From the NCBI GenBank assembly GCA_961205875.1, contig OY540812.1, positions 7,192,001 to 7,256,000 of the forward strand: DNA of 64,000 nt, given 5' to 3'. Below the pieces are notes generated by a model. It worked only from the letters and a program-made list of their open reading frames with translations, ran no database searches and had not been told where the DNA came from. Below, piece after piece: positions 1-11,111 of this stretch. Source of the stretch: Sialis fuliginosa. Taxonomy: Eukaryota; Arthropoda; Insecta; Megaloptera; Sialidae. The translations under genes were made by a program, and so were the position numbers. Positions within the stretch are counted from its first letter, which is position 1, and every line of letters begins with the position of its first letter.

Positions 1-25
1 TGAATAGTATCAAAGCGTATAAAAA

Positions 26-60
26 AATTTCGTTACTTTTCTAAGAAAAGTAACGAAATT
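26..60. repeat. Perfect short hairpin
   Basis: Two 16-base arms (26-41 and 45-60, the first reading AATTTCGTTACTTTTC) are exact reverse complements around the 3-base spacer TAA. No flanking duplication or terminator context is visible. It could be a MITE relic or a chance AT-rich palindrome, although perfect 16-base arms are unusual. Confidence 0.8.
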
Positions 61-2254
61 ATTGAGAAAATAATAATATTTAAATTCATTACACAAATTT
101 ACAAAATTGTGGGTCATAAAATGTGCAAAAAATGACTACTTTGACAATATTTATAAATATATTATTAACCCCTTTAATTTAAACTTTTACTTTTGATTGT
201 ACGATTTTTTCTCCGGGATATACTATAGGCTGTTTCACTTAAGATTTCAGCGGTAGCTAACATAAGAAGCATAATACGCGCTTCTGATTGGGTAAATTTT
301 TTCACTGACACAATAATTTATGTTGCCTTGGAAACAAATACAATTAAATTCAAATTGTCAGATTAGTTATTTTAAAAATATGTATTATATTATCGACACT
401 AGGATATTAAAAAAACTAATATTCATAATACAAAAGTGAGTTTTATTTCTTACAAATTCTAGAGTGTATGTAAAAACGATTGCCAGTTTTTTTAACGTGG
501 AGTATCGCTTCTTCCTATCTTTATTCTATAGGCTAGCCTGGTACGAGAATAGTGCCTGTGTGAATCATACCGTCTAATGCCCGCCCACCACTGTAATCTT
601 AAATGAAACAGACTGTAGTATGAAGGTTTTGTCATCTGAATAATTTGTTGAGAAATTTTATTTTGACCCCTCCCCCATTTGCTATTCAAATCTGGCACTG
701 CTGTATTGTTTATGTATTTTAATCAATGTGTAGATGACAAAATATGAATGTTTCTCATTTAAGCTAGAACATTTATGTACAGATTACAGATATTCGTAGT
801 AAGAAGTTAAGACAGCCCGAATCGATTTGATTGTACGAGTAATCGTGAAGTCTTGGCGAGAGCCGTATTTTCCGATTTTATCAATCAATATAAATTTATT
901 GCATATTAGTATACTTATTTTTTACGTTTATTTCTATTTTTATGCTTGCTAAAAATAATACATATAAATAATACAAATAAATTCGGACATAATAAAAAAT
1001 AAAATACACGTTTACATTTACACTGATATAATACACTTTTCTAAATAGGATTGTATCAGTACTGCATAATGTATTTAATAATTAACAATATTAAATTAAA
1101 AACAAGATTAATAATTATTGGAGACTCCCTTGGTCCTGTTTGTCGAAATAAGGTTTAATATTAGATATTCATTTCAGTGAAAATTATTGTATGAGGGGGA
1201 GGGGGCGATGAGAAATGTGATTGAAAATTGAGTCGCAAATACTAAAAGGTTGAGAAACGCTGACTTACTATATATTTAACTAATGTAAATGGATATTTAA
1301 TTAAGAAGTTGTTTTAATTTGTTCAAATTATAAACGCATATTCATTTGAAACGCCACTGTTAAGGAGATGTTATTTCACGTAACAATGGTTTGAAAATCC
1401 TTAAAGATAGGTCGACAATCAAGTAAGGTTCATATCTCGGACCATGGGTATTTTTCTTTTTTGTTTGGTGTGTGTGTGTGTCATTTCTTTTGATATTTAT
1501 TTTTATCAACACTGCCTTTACCCTATATAAGTTTTTCCTGTCATCGCTTTGTATTAAAAGCTACGTTCTTAGAAATACCCAGAGGTTTTATGTTTAAGGG
1601 ATTTTTCTGAAATTATTTTGATAATTTTCTTTTGAACAACGCATTTTTCATTCTCTTTTATACAGTCGTATAGGTTTAAATAATATCAAACTAGATTCTT
1701 AAAAGAAAATAACACGAACTACAATGTGGAATATGAATTGGGGTTGAAATTTTCAATAATCATTTTGAGAATTAGTTTTTGGTACATAAAAAAAATAATT
1801 AGTGGAAATGTATACTTTTTGTAATCTTAAAGAAAAAGTTTGAACTTTGAAAATAAAGTTTGAATTTAAAAGATTTGTAAACGTTCACTTGATGAATAAA
1901 TAAATAGAACTTACATTTTATTTGAATCAAATTAGCTAATGGTAGGTTCGCTTTCATATCGGTGTTCTTGGAATCTTGTTGAATTTAGTTTAAAGTTAAA
2001 GTACTTTGATGAATTGTAGAAATCATATACTCATACTTTACCATCTCGATAAAATATTAGGAAAATTAATTAAGATCCTTATGTCTGTATATTATAATAT
2101 GTTATCGTAAGAAATGAAAAGTTCTTGTAAGAAATAAAAGGTCAATATTTTATTTAATTACTAGCAAATCGAAAAAACTTTTTAATTTATTTTCCACTAA
2201 TTAAACATATAACCCTGCAAGTTGTTCGCTTGACGGTATAAGTTATATGTCTAT
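61..2254. other. Unique AT-rich DNA
   Basis: No gene, transposon terminus or tandem repeat is recognised apart from a short TG run near 1467-1481 and G-rich runs near 1195-1206. Reading frames here are short and have no recognisable content. The 68-codon minus-strand frame at 492-698 matches no family I know and is treated as chance. Confidence 0.5.
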
Positions 2255-2255
2255 A

Positions 2256-2805
2256 AGGTACTGGCACTAGTTATGGCCGCTATAAGAGCAAGGTTTACTG
2301 TTTTTGTGATTGACGGGCTTCTTTTTTGTAATTCTCATGAACTCATGTTCCTAATAAAACAAGTAACTCTTTATTTAATCAATTTAATTACCAAAGTTCA
2401 CAAATAAAGTTTGTTTTTTAAATTATAGCGTTTTATTTTGTTTATGTATTTTCTTCAGTAATGGATAAAGTAAAACCAGTAATGAGCATGTTGTGATGAA
2501 CACTTGCTAATGATTACAAAATGATAAGTACTACGATACAAAAGATATAAAAGAAAGAATCGTCAAATTAGAAACAATGTAAAGCAGTTGCTATGATAAT
2601 ATAATAATAAATAAATAAATTATACTAATAATTACTTTAAATGTCCACCATTTTGACACCCATTGGCCTCTTGTCATCAAATCACGCTGTAAGACAGTTA
2701 AATTTATATAGATTAATATTCAGAAATGGTAGTAATCAAATATCAACAAATATTTCTAATTCAGTACATTTAATTTAAAAATAGCCATTACTGGTGCCAG
2801 TACCT
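2256..2805. mobile_element. TA-flanked MITE, family AGGTACTGGCAC, copy 1
   Basis: The element starts AGGTACTGGCACTAGTTATG and ends with the near reverse complement GCCATTACTGGTGCCAGTACCT, flanked by TA on both sides (2254-2255 and 2806-2807). It is about 550 bp with no usable transposase. TA duplications and short inverted ends are typical of Tc1/mariner-derived MITEs (family knowledge). Two more copies lie at 22597-24613 (interrupted) and 42454-42977 (inverted), so the ends are supported by comparison. A frame starting ATGGCCGCTATAAG is shared between copies, but the differences change amino acids freely, so it is not treated as a gene. Confidence 0.8.
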
Positions 2806-2807
2806 TA

Positions 2808-3639
2808 GTCATGAGGTACATTTTTTGCATAGCAGAATTTAATTATGGACATATTTTATAAACAAATAAAATTGTCAACTCAACATACCCATAATACAAT
2901 TGGTAACCCCAAACCATATTTTACATTTACTTACATTGGTAGTGAAGTAGCAATATATCATTTAAATGTGTTTCACGATTCTACATACTCCAAAGATTAC
3001 TATTTCCATGACAGAAATTCACCAAGGTATTTCGAAGACGACCGCACACCTACGGAATATAAACGTGGAACGAGCTAGTTCATGAAAATTAATTTAGATA
3101 TATAACGTTGCCAGATATGTTACAATGTTCTTGAAAATGTTTCAATGGATTTCGATAGTTTATAATCAAAAGTTTGCATATAAGCATATAATATATATAT
3201 ATGTAGGAATGTAGGCATATGTACATAATACACAATATCATATATTAATCAAGTTGTTTAATATATGACATATGATAATATGCATGAATACGTGAAGGAT
3301 AATAAACAATCACTTGTATACATAATTTCAGTTAATAACAATACGTTGTTAAAATTTGATTTTCTTTTAATTTTTTTCTTGAGATTTAGAAAATGATTTG
3401 ATTTTGAAAAATAAGTATAAATATGTATAACATTATGAGTGAACGAGTCGGTATCACAATAATACCTCATCTTTTTTTAAATGACACTTTTCCACGTCAT
3501 ATGCGACACATGTATAGGATTCTGACGTTTTTGTGTGTTTGGTGACTCGTGATAATATTTAAGAATATTTTTTTTTAAATTACCATTCGACATTTGAGCG
3601 TACTTTTGAATAGGGTTGTTAAGGATGTGGCATATCGGT
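2808..3639. other. Unique AT-rich DNA
   Basis: No recognised element. A 77-codon plus-strand frame at 2845-3078 has no family resemblance and no obvious splice context, and is taken as chance. A TA/CATA-rich stretch lies at about 3176-3235. Confidence 0.4.
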
Positions 3640-3800
3640 CAGTGGCGTCGCTAGAGGGGTGACACCCGAGGCGGAAGTCTAAGAAAGAAGCCTAAGAAAG
3701 TCGATAGGTTTTATTTTTTACACATTAAATATCTATTTTTTTAATAAATTTGATGGTTATCACTTATCATACCTCTTATAGACTTTCAATGACCAACAAT
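3640..3800. mobile_element. DNA-transposon fragment with CAGTGGCGTCGCTAG end
   Basis: The segment begins CAGTGGCGTCGCTAGAGGGG. The same terminal motif occurs inside the hAT copies at 4597 and about 13935 (reverse), and the 13.7-13.95 kb stretch matches this segment in reverse, including the ATTGAAAGTCTATA block. Ends of this form are common in hAT-like elements. Its opposite end is not identified because satellite-like sequence follows directly. Confidence 0.5.
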
Positions 3801-3805
3801 TTTTT

Positions 3806-4016
3806 TTTGTTAATTTATGAGTTTTAATTTGTTTTTAAAAAGGGAAGGAGGTCGCGAGGGTCTTTAAGTGCGCCAAGCTGAGATATTAATTATTCAATTT
3901 ACTTTTTTGTTAGTTTATGAGTTTTAATTTGTTTTTAAAAAGGGAAGGAGGTCGCGAGGGTCTTTAAGTGCGTGATACTCTTAAAGATAATAGTGTAAGC
4001 TACATTTTAAAAAAAA
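3806..4016 (-). repeat. Two diverged satellite monomers (relatives of the 55.8-58.7 kb array)
   Basis: Two partial units share TGAGTTTTAATTTGTTTTTA, AAAAGGGAAGGAGGTCGCGA and GGTCTTTAAGTGCG. The second continues into CTCTTAAAGATAATAGTGTA and AGCTACATTTTAAAAAAAA. Reverse-complemented, these match the array monomer. The first unit lacks the stretch between AAGTGCG and CCAAGCTGAG. Both lack a ~19-base internal TTTTAGTTTTAACTTG-like insertion present in array monomers, so they may represent an older form. They lie about 52 kb from the array in the opposite orientation. Confidence 0.85.
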
Positions 4017-4059
4017 TTTGAGTCTGTAGGATATATTTTTTTAAATTTCGATATCGAAT

Positions 4060-4140
4060 ACGGATAGGATTATTTTTTCTTGGTTTCGGATACGGATTCG
4101 GATTCGGTTACGGGTTAGGATACAGTTTAGTATACGGATT
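4060..4140. repeat. Degenerate hexamer repeat (GGATTC / GGATAC / GGTTAC)
   Basis: The stretch reads as successive variants of CGGATACGGATTCGGATTCG with TTACGGGTTAGGATAC, giving a loose 6-base periodicity. It fades after 4140 and related words (TTTCGGATA) recur at about 4245 and 4443. It may be a decayed minisatellite. No gene is evident. Confidence 0.5.
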
Positions 4141-4210
4141 TTTTTATATAGTAATTTTTTTTCTGAGGCAACGAATAGGACATTATCCGAAACAGTTATT
4201 TTCGATATAG

Positions 4211-5165
4211 TTACAGTTAAGGTACGGTTTCAGAGGTTAGAATAGTTTCGGATATTGAGTTCTATAACAACTTTAATTCGAAAATTTATAGAAATGTTAA
4301 AATGCTATATGCTAAAACTTTTCACAAATGAATAGTGAATGCACCCCTGTATCACATAAACTATTTTCCACACCCACCAATAGTTTCAGTTTAGAAGGTC
4401 AGAATTTCATTATTTTGGGTACGGTTTCAGAAGTTAGAATAGTTTCGGATATTATACATTTCTTATTCGAAAATTTATAAAAATGTTAAAATGTTTATAT
4501 GCTAAAACTTTTTACAAACGAATAGTGAATGCACCCCCAGTGCCGGATTAAGCAAGCGCGGGGCCCGTAGCAAATATTATAAAGAGGCCCTTGGTAGTGG
4601 CGTCGCTAGGGCGGGGGGGGGGGGTGAAACTCGGGGAGTAAATCGATAGCTTCACCCACTCCCCCCGAAGAAAGAGATATTTTTTTGAACTCTTTCAACC
4701 CTTGGCAAAGAACGGAAAGGAATGATAAATTTGTTGAAATTTTTATTCAAAAATTAGAAAGCGCAAACTTTTAAATGTGCTTTGGAACACGCAAATCAAA
4801 TGAATTTTCGCGGAAATATAACTGTTTGAAATTTTGAATTTTTTGTTTTGCTTTTTTTTAATTATCCCTTAATTTTTTTGAGGTGTGTATAATAAAACAC
4901 CACTTTTACAAACAAAATTTTCTTGATTTGATTTGAGCAAATTTAGAAAAATCGATTAAAAAATCAAAGATCGAGATTCAATCGGAAACCCTAAATTTAA
5001 ATTATTAATTAGTATAGATTTGGACACCCCGTATCAACCATTGGACGGTAAGTAGTAAGTCCAATAAGAGATATCGCGGGGCCCGTAGCATTTGCTACTC
5101 CTGCTACGTTGTTAATCCGGCCCTGTGAACCCCTGTATCACATAAACTATTTTCCACACCCACGA
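4211..5165. repeat. Short tandem duplication, second half split by a hAT insertion
   Basis: A ~160-bp unit runs from GGTACGGTTTCAGAGGTTAG through GAATAGTGAATGCACCCC to CTATTTTCCACACCCAC (about 4211-4378). It recurs with substitutions at about 4417-4537 and resumes at 5126-5165. The break in the second unit coincides exactly with the hAT at 4538-5125, so the first unit is a natural empty-site control. Confidence 0.85.
4538..5125. mobile_element. Non-autonomous hAT element, family CAGTGCCGGATTAA, copy 1
   Basis: The ends are CAGTGCCGGATTAAGC and GTTAATCCGGCCCTG, near inverted repeats of the CAGRGCCGGATTAA type seen in hAT elements. The 8-bp flanks TGCACCCC (4530-4537) and TGAACCCC (5126-5133) match at 7 of 8 positions. 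The empty paralogous site at about 4329-4360 reads GTGAATGCACCCCTGTATC without the element, confirming an 8-bp duplication. A CAGTGGCGTCGCTAG-like internal end (from 4597) and a G run at 4610-4624 lie within. No transposase frame is visible. Confidence 0.92.
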
Positions 5166-5470
5166 TCATTAAATTCACGCACACAAACATATACAACGAG
5201 AGTTTGAGTTAATTACGAGAACAAAACATACATAGCCGCATATAAATGACTTCCATGGTCGAAATTCTATTGCGCAGCGTTTGTACCTGTTTATCACCTG
5301 TACAATAAGTGCCCCCCGAGTCATTATAATATATCACGTGACGTGATGACAGAACGATCTCCACAACGCTTATGCACATAACTCACGCTGTCGAACTGAA
5401 CGAGCCCGGCGATGCTTTTGTTAAGCGCTTTGTTGTGGCCAAATGCTTTTTGATCGACCGCTATTTTTAT
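5166..5470. other. Non-repetitive, GC-richer pocket (possible conserved non-coding DNA)
   Basis: This stretch has visibly higher GC than its neighbours and no TE signature. It contains CATATAAATGAC, TTAATTAC, an E-box CACCTG and a 15-base palindrome ATCACGTGACGTGAT (5333-5347) with a CACGTG core. A regulatory role is only inferred from composition and motif clustering. Confidence 0.3.
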
Positions 5471-5996
5471 TTATTTATGTACACTTTATTGTTGGTTGTT
5501 GCTAATGCCAATGCGCATTGATGGAATTTGTAATAAAATTCAAATGCTTTTGAACTGTTTTGCGGTGTTTTTAATGATTTCAAAAACTGGAATTTTAGCG
5601 TTGTATTTAATTGAAATCGTTTCAATTAATATTTCAGTGATTTTGGTTTTGTTCAAGTTGTTATTTATAGCTAAAAAGGGTATTTTCCTAGAATATTATT
5701 ACTGTAATATTACAATATTAAAGATACCAAATATTTGGTAGTAGGTACTTTATACTTATAAATGTACAAACATTTTCTCATTTCTTGGGTTTGTATAAAA
5801 ATAATATTTTTGGTACTTATAAAAATAAGTATAGTAATAATCATGAAATATAGGGATTTCCAAACTACAGCATATTGGTCCAAAAAATAATCTAATCAAC
5901 TATCAATCAAAGTTTAAGTTGTAGAAGAACTATATATTTATCATTTCGTATTTTATAATTGACAAAATTTGTCCACTAACTTGAATTTATAATATA
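5471..5996. other. Unique AT-rich DNA
   Basis: No recognised element. The 81-codon plus-strand frame at 5496-5741 is hydrophobic, has no family resemblance and is treated as chance. The stretch ends at the A|T insertion site of the Helitron cluster. Confidence 0.4.
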
Positions 5997-7229
5997 CTAG
6001 CTGGGCCCACGCGGCTTCGCTCGCGTAGACTACGGAATTATTGTTTAGGATTTTTGAAAAATATAGTTTAATTAATTAAGTACAAACACGATTAGTTATT
6101 ATTGTAATAATAATTTATCAATACCTAAATTACCTAACAAAAACGAATCAGAAAAAAAAAGTACAAATAATTTGTGTTCTGTTTAAATTTAAATGTTAAT
6201 TATTGAAAACAAAATTAACTCAAACGTCAGCCGAGGGACTCCGAATATCTACCGAACGTAAGCGAATCCAGTCTGATGTACATCGCTTCGATGCGGCACG
6301 ACACCATACATTTAAAATGTTACCTTTATAAATATATTTTAAGATATTTTCTAAACTATACGACCAAATTGGATGCTGTAAATGGCAAACTATATCTACA
6401 CTAGCTGGGCCCACGCGGCTTCGCTCGCGTAGACTACGGAATTATTGTTTAGGATTTTTGAAAAATATAGTTTAATTAATTAAGTACAAACACGATTAGT
6501 TATTATTGTAATAATAATTTATCAATACCTAAATTACCTAACAAAAACGAATCAGAAGAAAAAAGTACAAATAATTTGTGTTCTGTTTAAATTTAAATGT
6601 TAATTATTGAAAACAAAATAAACACAAACGATCAGCCGAGGGACTCCGAATATCTACCGAGCGTACGCGAATCCAGTCTGATGTACTCGCTTCGATGCGG
6701 CACGACACCATACATTTAAGATGTTACCTTTATAAATATATTTTAAGATATTTTCTAAACTATACGACCAAATTGGATGCTGTAAAGGGCAAACTATATC
6801 TACATTAAGTGCTTATGACGATGAAATCATTTATTTCGATATGGATTAATGTTTTGCAGGTCATAAGTCCATGTAAACAGAACCCAAATATTTTATGTTT
6901 TTTTTGTAACATAAAAGCAGTCATTGTGGCTAAAATATAAAAGTTAGACATATGGTGTCGCGGACTTAATTGAAGAACTTTTGATTCTACACAATTCTTT
7001 ATTACATTATTTTGTTCTATATTGAACGGTTTAGGCAGCGTATTACAAAACAGCGCGCCGACGGCAAAAATTTTTCCGACTTGATTTACTATTATTGTCA
7101 CTGCTTAGTTGTTATGTTATCTAACCTAAAAAAATATAGCCTATAACCTGGCCAGAGAACGTACCTATGAATTAAAAAAAAAAACACGTCAATCGGATAA
7201 GTGGTTCTCGAGTGATAAGGTAACTAACG

Positions 7230-7267
<38 letters not shown>

Positions 7268-7720
7268 GAGACGTTGAGCTTTATATATATTAAGGATTAA
7301 GTACTTATGACGATGAAATCATTTATTTCGATAAGGATTAATGTATTGCAGGTCATAAGTCCATGTAAACAAAACCCAAATATTTTATGTTTTTTTTGTA
7401 ACATAAAAGCAGTCATTGTGGCTTAAATATAAAAGTTAGACATATCGTGTCGCTGACTTAATTGTAGAACTTTTGATTCTACACAATTCTTTAATACATT
7501 ATTTTGTTCTATATTGAACGGTTTAGGCAGCGTATTACAAAACAGCGCGCCGACGGCAAAATTTTTTCCGACTTGATTTACTATTATCGTCACTGCTTTG
7601 TTGTTATGTTACCTAACGTAATAAAATATAGCCTATAACCTGGCCAGAGAACGTACCTATGAATTAAAAAAAAAACTCGTAAATCGGATAAGTGGTTCTC
7701 GAGTGATAAGGTAACTAACG

Positions 7721-7770
<50 letters not shown>

Positions 7771-7799
7771 GAGACGTTGAGCTTTATATATATTAAGGA
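5997..7799 (-). mobile_element. Helitron AC, split by Helitron B
   Basis: Read on the minus strand this non-autonomous Helitron starts TCCTTAATATATATAAAG (7799 leftwards) and ends GTGGGCCCAGCTAG at 5997. A short hairpin (6009-6026, ACGCG...CGCGT with an extra GC pair and a bulged A) sits 8 bases before CTAG. TC start, CTRR end, a hairpin near the 3' end and insertion between A and T without duplication are the defining Helitron features. The element is in two pieces, 5997-6400 and 7297-7799, which rejoin precisely if B is removed. The outer flanks, allowing for D, are AATATA and TAAAAG, an A|T site. A (GACA)n microsatellite lies near the 5' end at about 7723-7770. Confidence 0.88.
6401..7296 (-). 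mobile_element. Helitron B, inserted inside Helitron AC
   Basis: A complete ~896-bp non-autonomous Helitron on the minus strand, from TCCTTAATATATATAAAG at 7296 to CCCAGCTAG at 6401. It interrupts AC between TATCTACA and TTAAGTAC, an A|T junction with no duplication. It is almost identical to Helitron D at 7800-8711. It holds a 98-codon minus-strand frame (6805-7101) repeated in D. No Rep or helicase motif is visible, so it is non-autonomous. (GACA)n lies at about 7229-7267. Confidence 0.88.
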
Positions 7800-8628
7800 C
7801 TAGCTGGGCCCACGCGGCTTCGCTCGCGTAGACTACGGAATTATTGTTTAGGATTTTTGAAAAATATAGTTTAATTAATTAAGTACAAACACGATTAGTT
7901 ATTATTGTAATAATAATTTATCAATACCTAAATTACCTAACAAAAACGAATCAGAAGAAAAAAGTACAAATAATTTGTGTTCTGTTTAAATTTAAATGTT
8001 AATTATTGAAAACAAAATAAACACAAACGATCAGCCGAGGGACTCCGAATATCTACCGAGCGTACGCGAATCCAGTCTGATGTACTCGCTTCGATGCGGC
8101 ACGACACCATACATTTAAGATGTTACCTTTATAAATATATTTTAAGATATTTTCTAAACTATACCACCAAATTGGATGCTGTAAAGGGCAAACTATATCT
8201 ACATTAAGTACTTATGACGATGAAATCATTTATTTCGATATGGATTAATGTTTTGCAGGTCATAAGTCCATGTAAACAGAACCCAAATATTTTATGTTTT
8301 TTTTGTAACATAAAAGCAGTCATTGTGGCTAAAATATAAAAGTTAGACATATGGTGTCGCGGACTTAATTGAAGAACTTTTGATTCTACACAATTCTTTA
8401 TTACATTATTTTGTTCTATATTGAACGGTTTAGGCAGCGTATTACAAAACAGCGCGCCGACGGCAAAAATTTTTCCGACTTGATTTACTATTATTGTCAC
8501 TGCTTAGTTGTTATGTTATCTAACCTAAAAAAATATAGCCTATAACCTGGCCAGAGAACGTACCTATGAATTAAAAAAAAAAACACGTCAATCGGATAAG
8601 TGGTTCTCGAGTGATAAGGTAACTAACG

Positions 8629-8682
<54 letters not shown>

Positions 8683-8711
8683 GAGACGTTGAGCTTTATA
8701 TATATTAAGGA
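7800..8711 (-). mobile_element. Helitron D, head to tail with AC
   Basis: A complete ~912-bp copy with the same CTAG end at 7800, hairpin and TCCTTAATATATATAAAG start at 8711. It is inserted exactly at the 5' boundary of AC, between ATTAAGGA and TAAAAGTTT, again A|T. It differs from B mainly in (GACA)n length (about 8629-8680) and a few substitutions. The 98-codon frame at 8204-8500 (minus) reads the same as that of B. Confidence 0.88.
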
Positions 8712-8785
8712 TAAAAGTTTAAATGTGTATTAAGATCCAAGATCTATAATGTCGGACAATCGGATATTATAAAAAATTTGCTCTA

Positions 8786-9422
8786 GAGCAAAAGCTAAAC
8801 AAATGCTATCTATGGGGTGTCAATTCATTACAAATTTGCTCAGGATTTTAGAGCAGTGGTATAATAATTTTGTTTTATTAATTATTGTCTTCTAGATCAT
8901 TTTACAGTAAGTTCTCGACTTACGCGATTAATTAGTTCCAAAGGTTTTCATGTAAGTCGAAAAATCATGTAAATCGAGGACTAACTGTAGCAAAAAATAT
9001 AACAATCAGTTTTGTAAAACAAGTGAACGCACCAGAGAAAAATGTTTAAATTTGTAAATAAAATGCACCAACTCAGTACTAAAAACCCTAAAAAATATAT
9101 GTACAAATTCCCTGTTGTGCCAACAAAACTTTGAGCATTTATAAGGGGGGAATGAGGAATGGCACAATGGCCGAAGGTGTACAAAGCGCCGCGAAAAAAA
9201 ACCCAAACATATTTTTCAAATCGCGTAAGTCGAAATCGCATAAGTAATAAATGTGTAATAATGCTAATTTATATTGTACCACTGCTTTTATATACCTGAT
9301 TTCGACTTAACGCGCATGTGTCAAAGCCGATATATACCTAAATCATACCATTGATTAGAACTGTCAGTGGGTTGTCATTTATATTAAATACCCCTCAGAT
9401 AGCGTTAGCTTAGCTTTTGCTC
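8786..9422. mobile_element. Old DNA transposon with GAGCAAAAGCTAA ends
   Basis: GAGCAAAAGCTAAACAAATG (8786) and the reverse complement of ...GCGTTAGCTTAGCTTTTGCTC (to 9422) share about 30 bases with a few mismatches, including GCTATCT(A/G)(T/A)GGGG. This suggests terminal inverted repeats of a ~640-bp element. A second, pogo/Tigger-like segment lies inside. Flanking duplications are not clear. Confidence 0.5.
8903..9250. mobile_element. pogo/Tigger-like end (TACAGTAAGTTCTCGACTTA)
   Basis: The segment starts TACAGTAAGTTCTCGACTTA and CGCGATTAATTAGTTCCAAA. This is close to the CAGT..CTCGACTTAC..TTAAT(T/C)CGTTCC ends known for Tigger/pogo elements. Internal inverted echoes occur (CATGTAAGTCGAAAAATCAT; ATCGCGTAAGTCGAAATCGC). 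The 86- and 66-codon minus frames over it (8981-9241, 9006-9206) are shadows. The far terminus is not resolved. Confidence 0.45.
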
Positions 9423-11111
9423 CAGAAAATAACCCAGAATTAATAGTTGAAAGTACTAACTTTAATTTTTATGTACCAAATACAACTAACACAAATTTTA
9501 GTTAATTTTTGGGGAAAAAATTGGTCCACTGTACACACTAACTATCTATCTAAAAACCCTTCAATTTTTCAAATAATATCTAGTAAAAAATAACGCAGAA
9601 ATAATATGACACTAAACTTCAATGTGGACATAACAATTTCATTATTTATACCTCACAATTTATTTTTATTTAATCATTTTTGAAAGTTTGAGGCATCAAA
9701 ATTCACTATAAAAAAAGTTAACAACTACCAGCAGGTGCCAATAACTACGTCGTGCGTGTTTATCATCTTGAATAAAAAATAACCCAAAGTTATCGAGCCG
9801 AAGCAGACGATAAATGACATCAATAATGATTTGAAAATTTAACACGGTATGAAAAATCTAGTTTATTTACGAACCCCTCCCTATTGTACGCTTTGAATCG
9901 CTTTTATCACTGAACAACCACAAACTGCTCTATGTGTTTTTGCCGTCACCTCTCAGAGAGATCGTAAAACTTTTAACAGCTTGATTTTTTTAGACTCGGG
10001 TTGCGTAACGTGATGTTTTCCTGACTTCAAAGAAGTGGAAAACCTATAGATACTTCTATAAACACTATTGTGTGTCTGTGTTTGTAGATTTTTTGTTAGA
10101 TAAATGATACTATACTTTGTTATTTCGTTTTTAGTTTAGTTAAAACGTATTTCTTTTTTCGAGTTTTAGTTTTCATCGGTATAGAAACATTAAATAATAT
10201 ATCTGAAAAAAATAATACAGAAACCGAAAACACAAAAGTATTCGTAAATTAATAATAAAAAACCACATTAAGAAAAAGGGTCAAATTAACAAAGATGAAG
10301 GAATTGTCAGAAAAAAGATGTCCAGCTGACGACAAATCTTATAAAAGAAATATAGATCTGTACTTACTTAAAAAAGCAAAAATGCACTCATTAAGATGTT
10401 TACTTTAATTTTATTTAATTTTGTAAAATTTTAGTCAACATTGCATTCACAATTTACATTGATTTTTATATTATTATTGTTTGTATAATTAAAAGTGCTA
10501 ACATGAAAAACAAATATATTTATTTATGGTGAGCTTTAATAGTTACGAGCTACTGAAACATAAATGTTCTTTATAAACTCTCTTTCATGTTAACGTTTTA
10601 ATATACTTGTTAAATTTAAAAATGCATTTTGTTGTAAAAGTATACGATTTTAGGAAGAGTATGTCTAAAATAAAATACGTATTTAATGAATATTAAATTT
10701 TATGTTTTATTATTAGAATGCAGGTTGTTGTAAAATAAAATAAAAATTATTTTTCATAATGTTGATATAAAAATTAACGTAAATTAGTTATAAAATAAAT
10801 TAAATGCAATGTATATTTATAATAATATTTCATACTGTATAATTAAAAGTTTTATATTATTTGCACTTTTGAATAAATTAATATAATCTTTGATCTTTAA
10901 ACGTTAGTAGAATAAACAAAGGTTACTCTTTGTTTTTGAGTTTATTGTTTCGAAGTATATGAAATTTTAATTACATTATTAATGCTTGAATGAAAATATC
11001 TTATAGTAAAATTAAAATAATTATAATTTATATTTTCATAATTTTAAACAAAAATTCGAATCTATTCGGAAGAGTTTACTTTTGTAATTATTTATTATTT
11101 ATATTAAAAAA
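9423..11111. other. Unique AT-rich DNA with a GC-richer patch at 9730-10030
   Basis: No gene or element is recognised. The 9730-10030 patch is less AT-rich and non-repetitive, with TGACATCA and CGATAAATGAC words, and might be regulatory. From 10200 to 11110 the sequence is very AT-rich and of low complexity. Confidence 0.35.
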
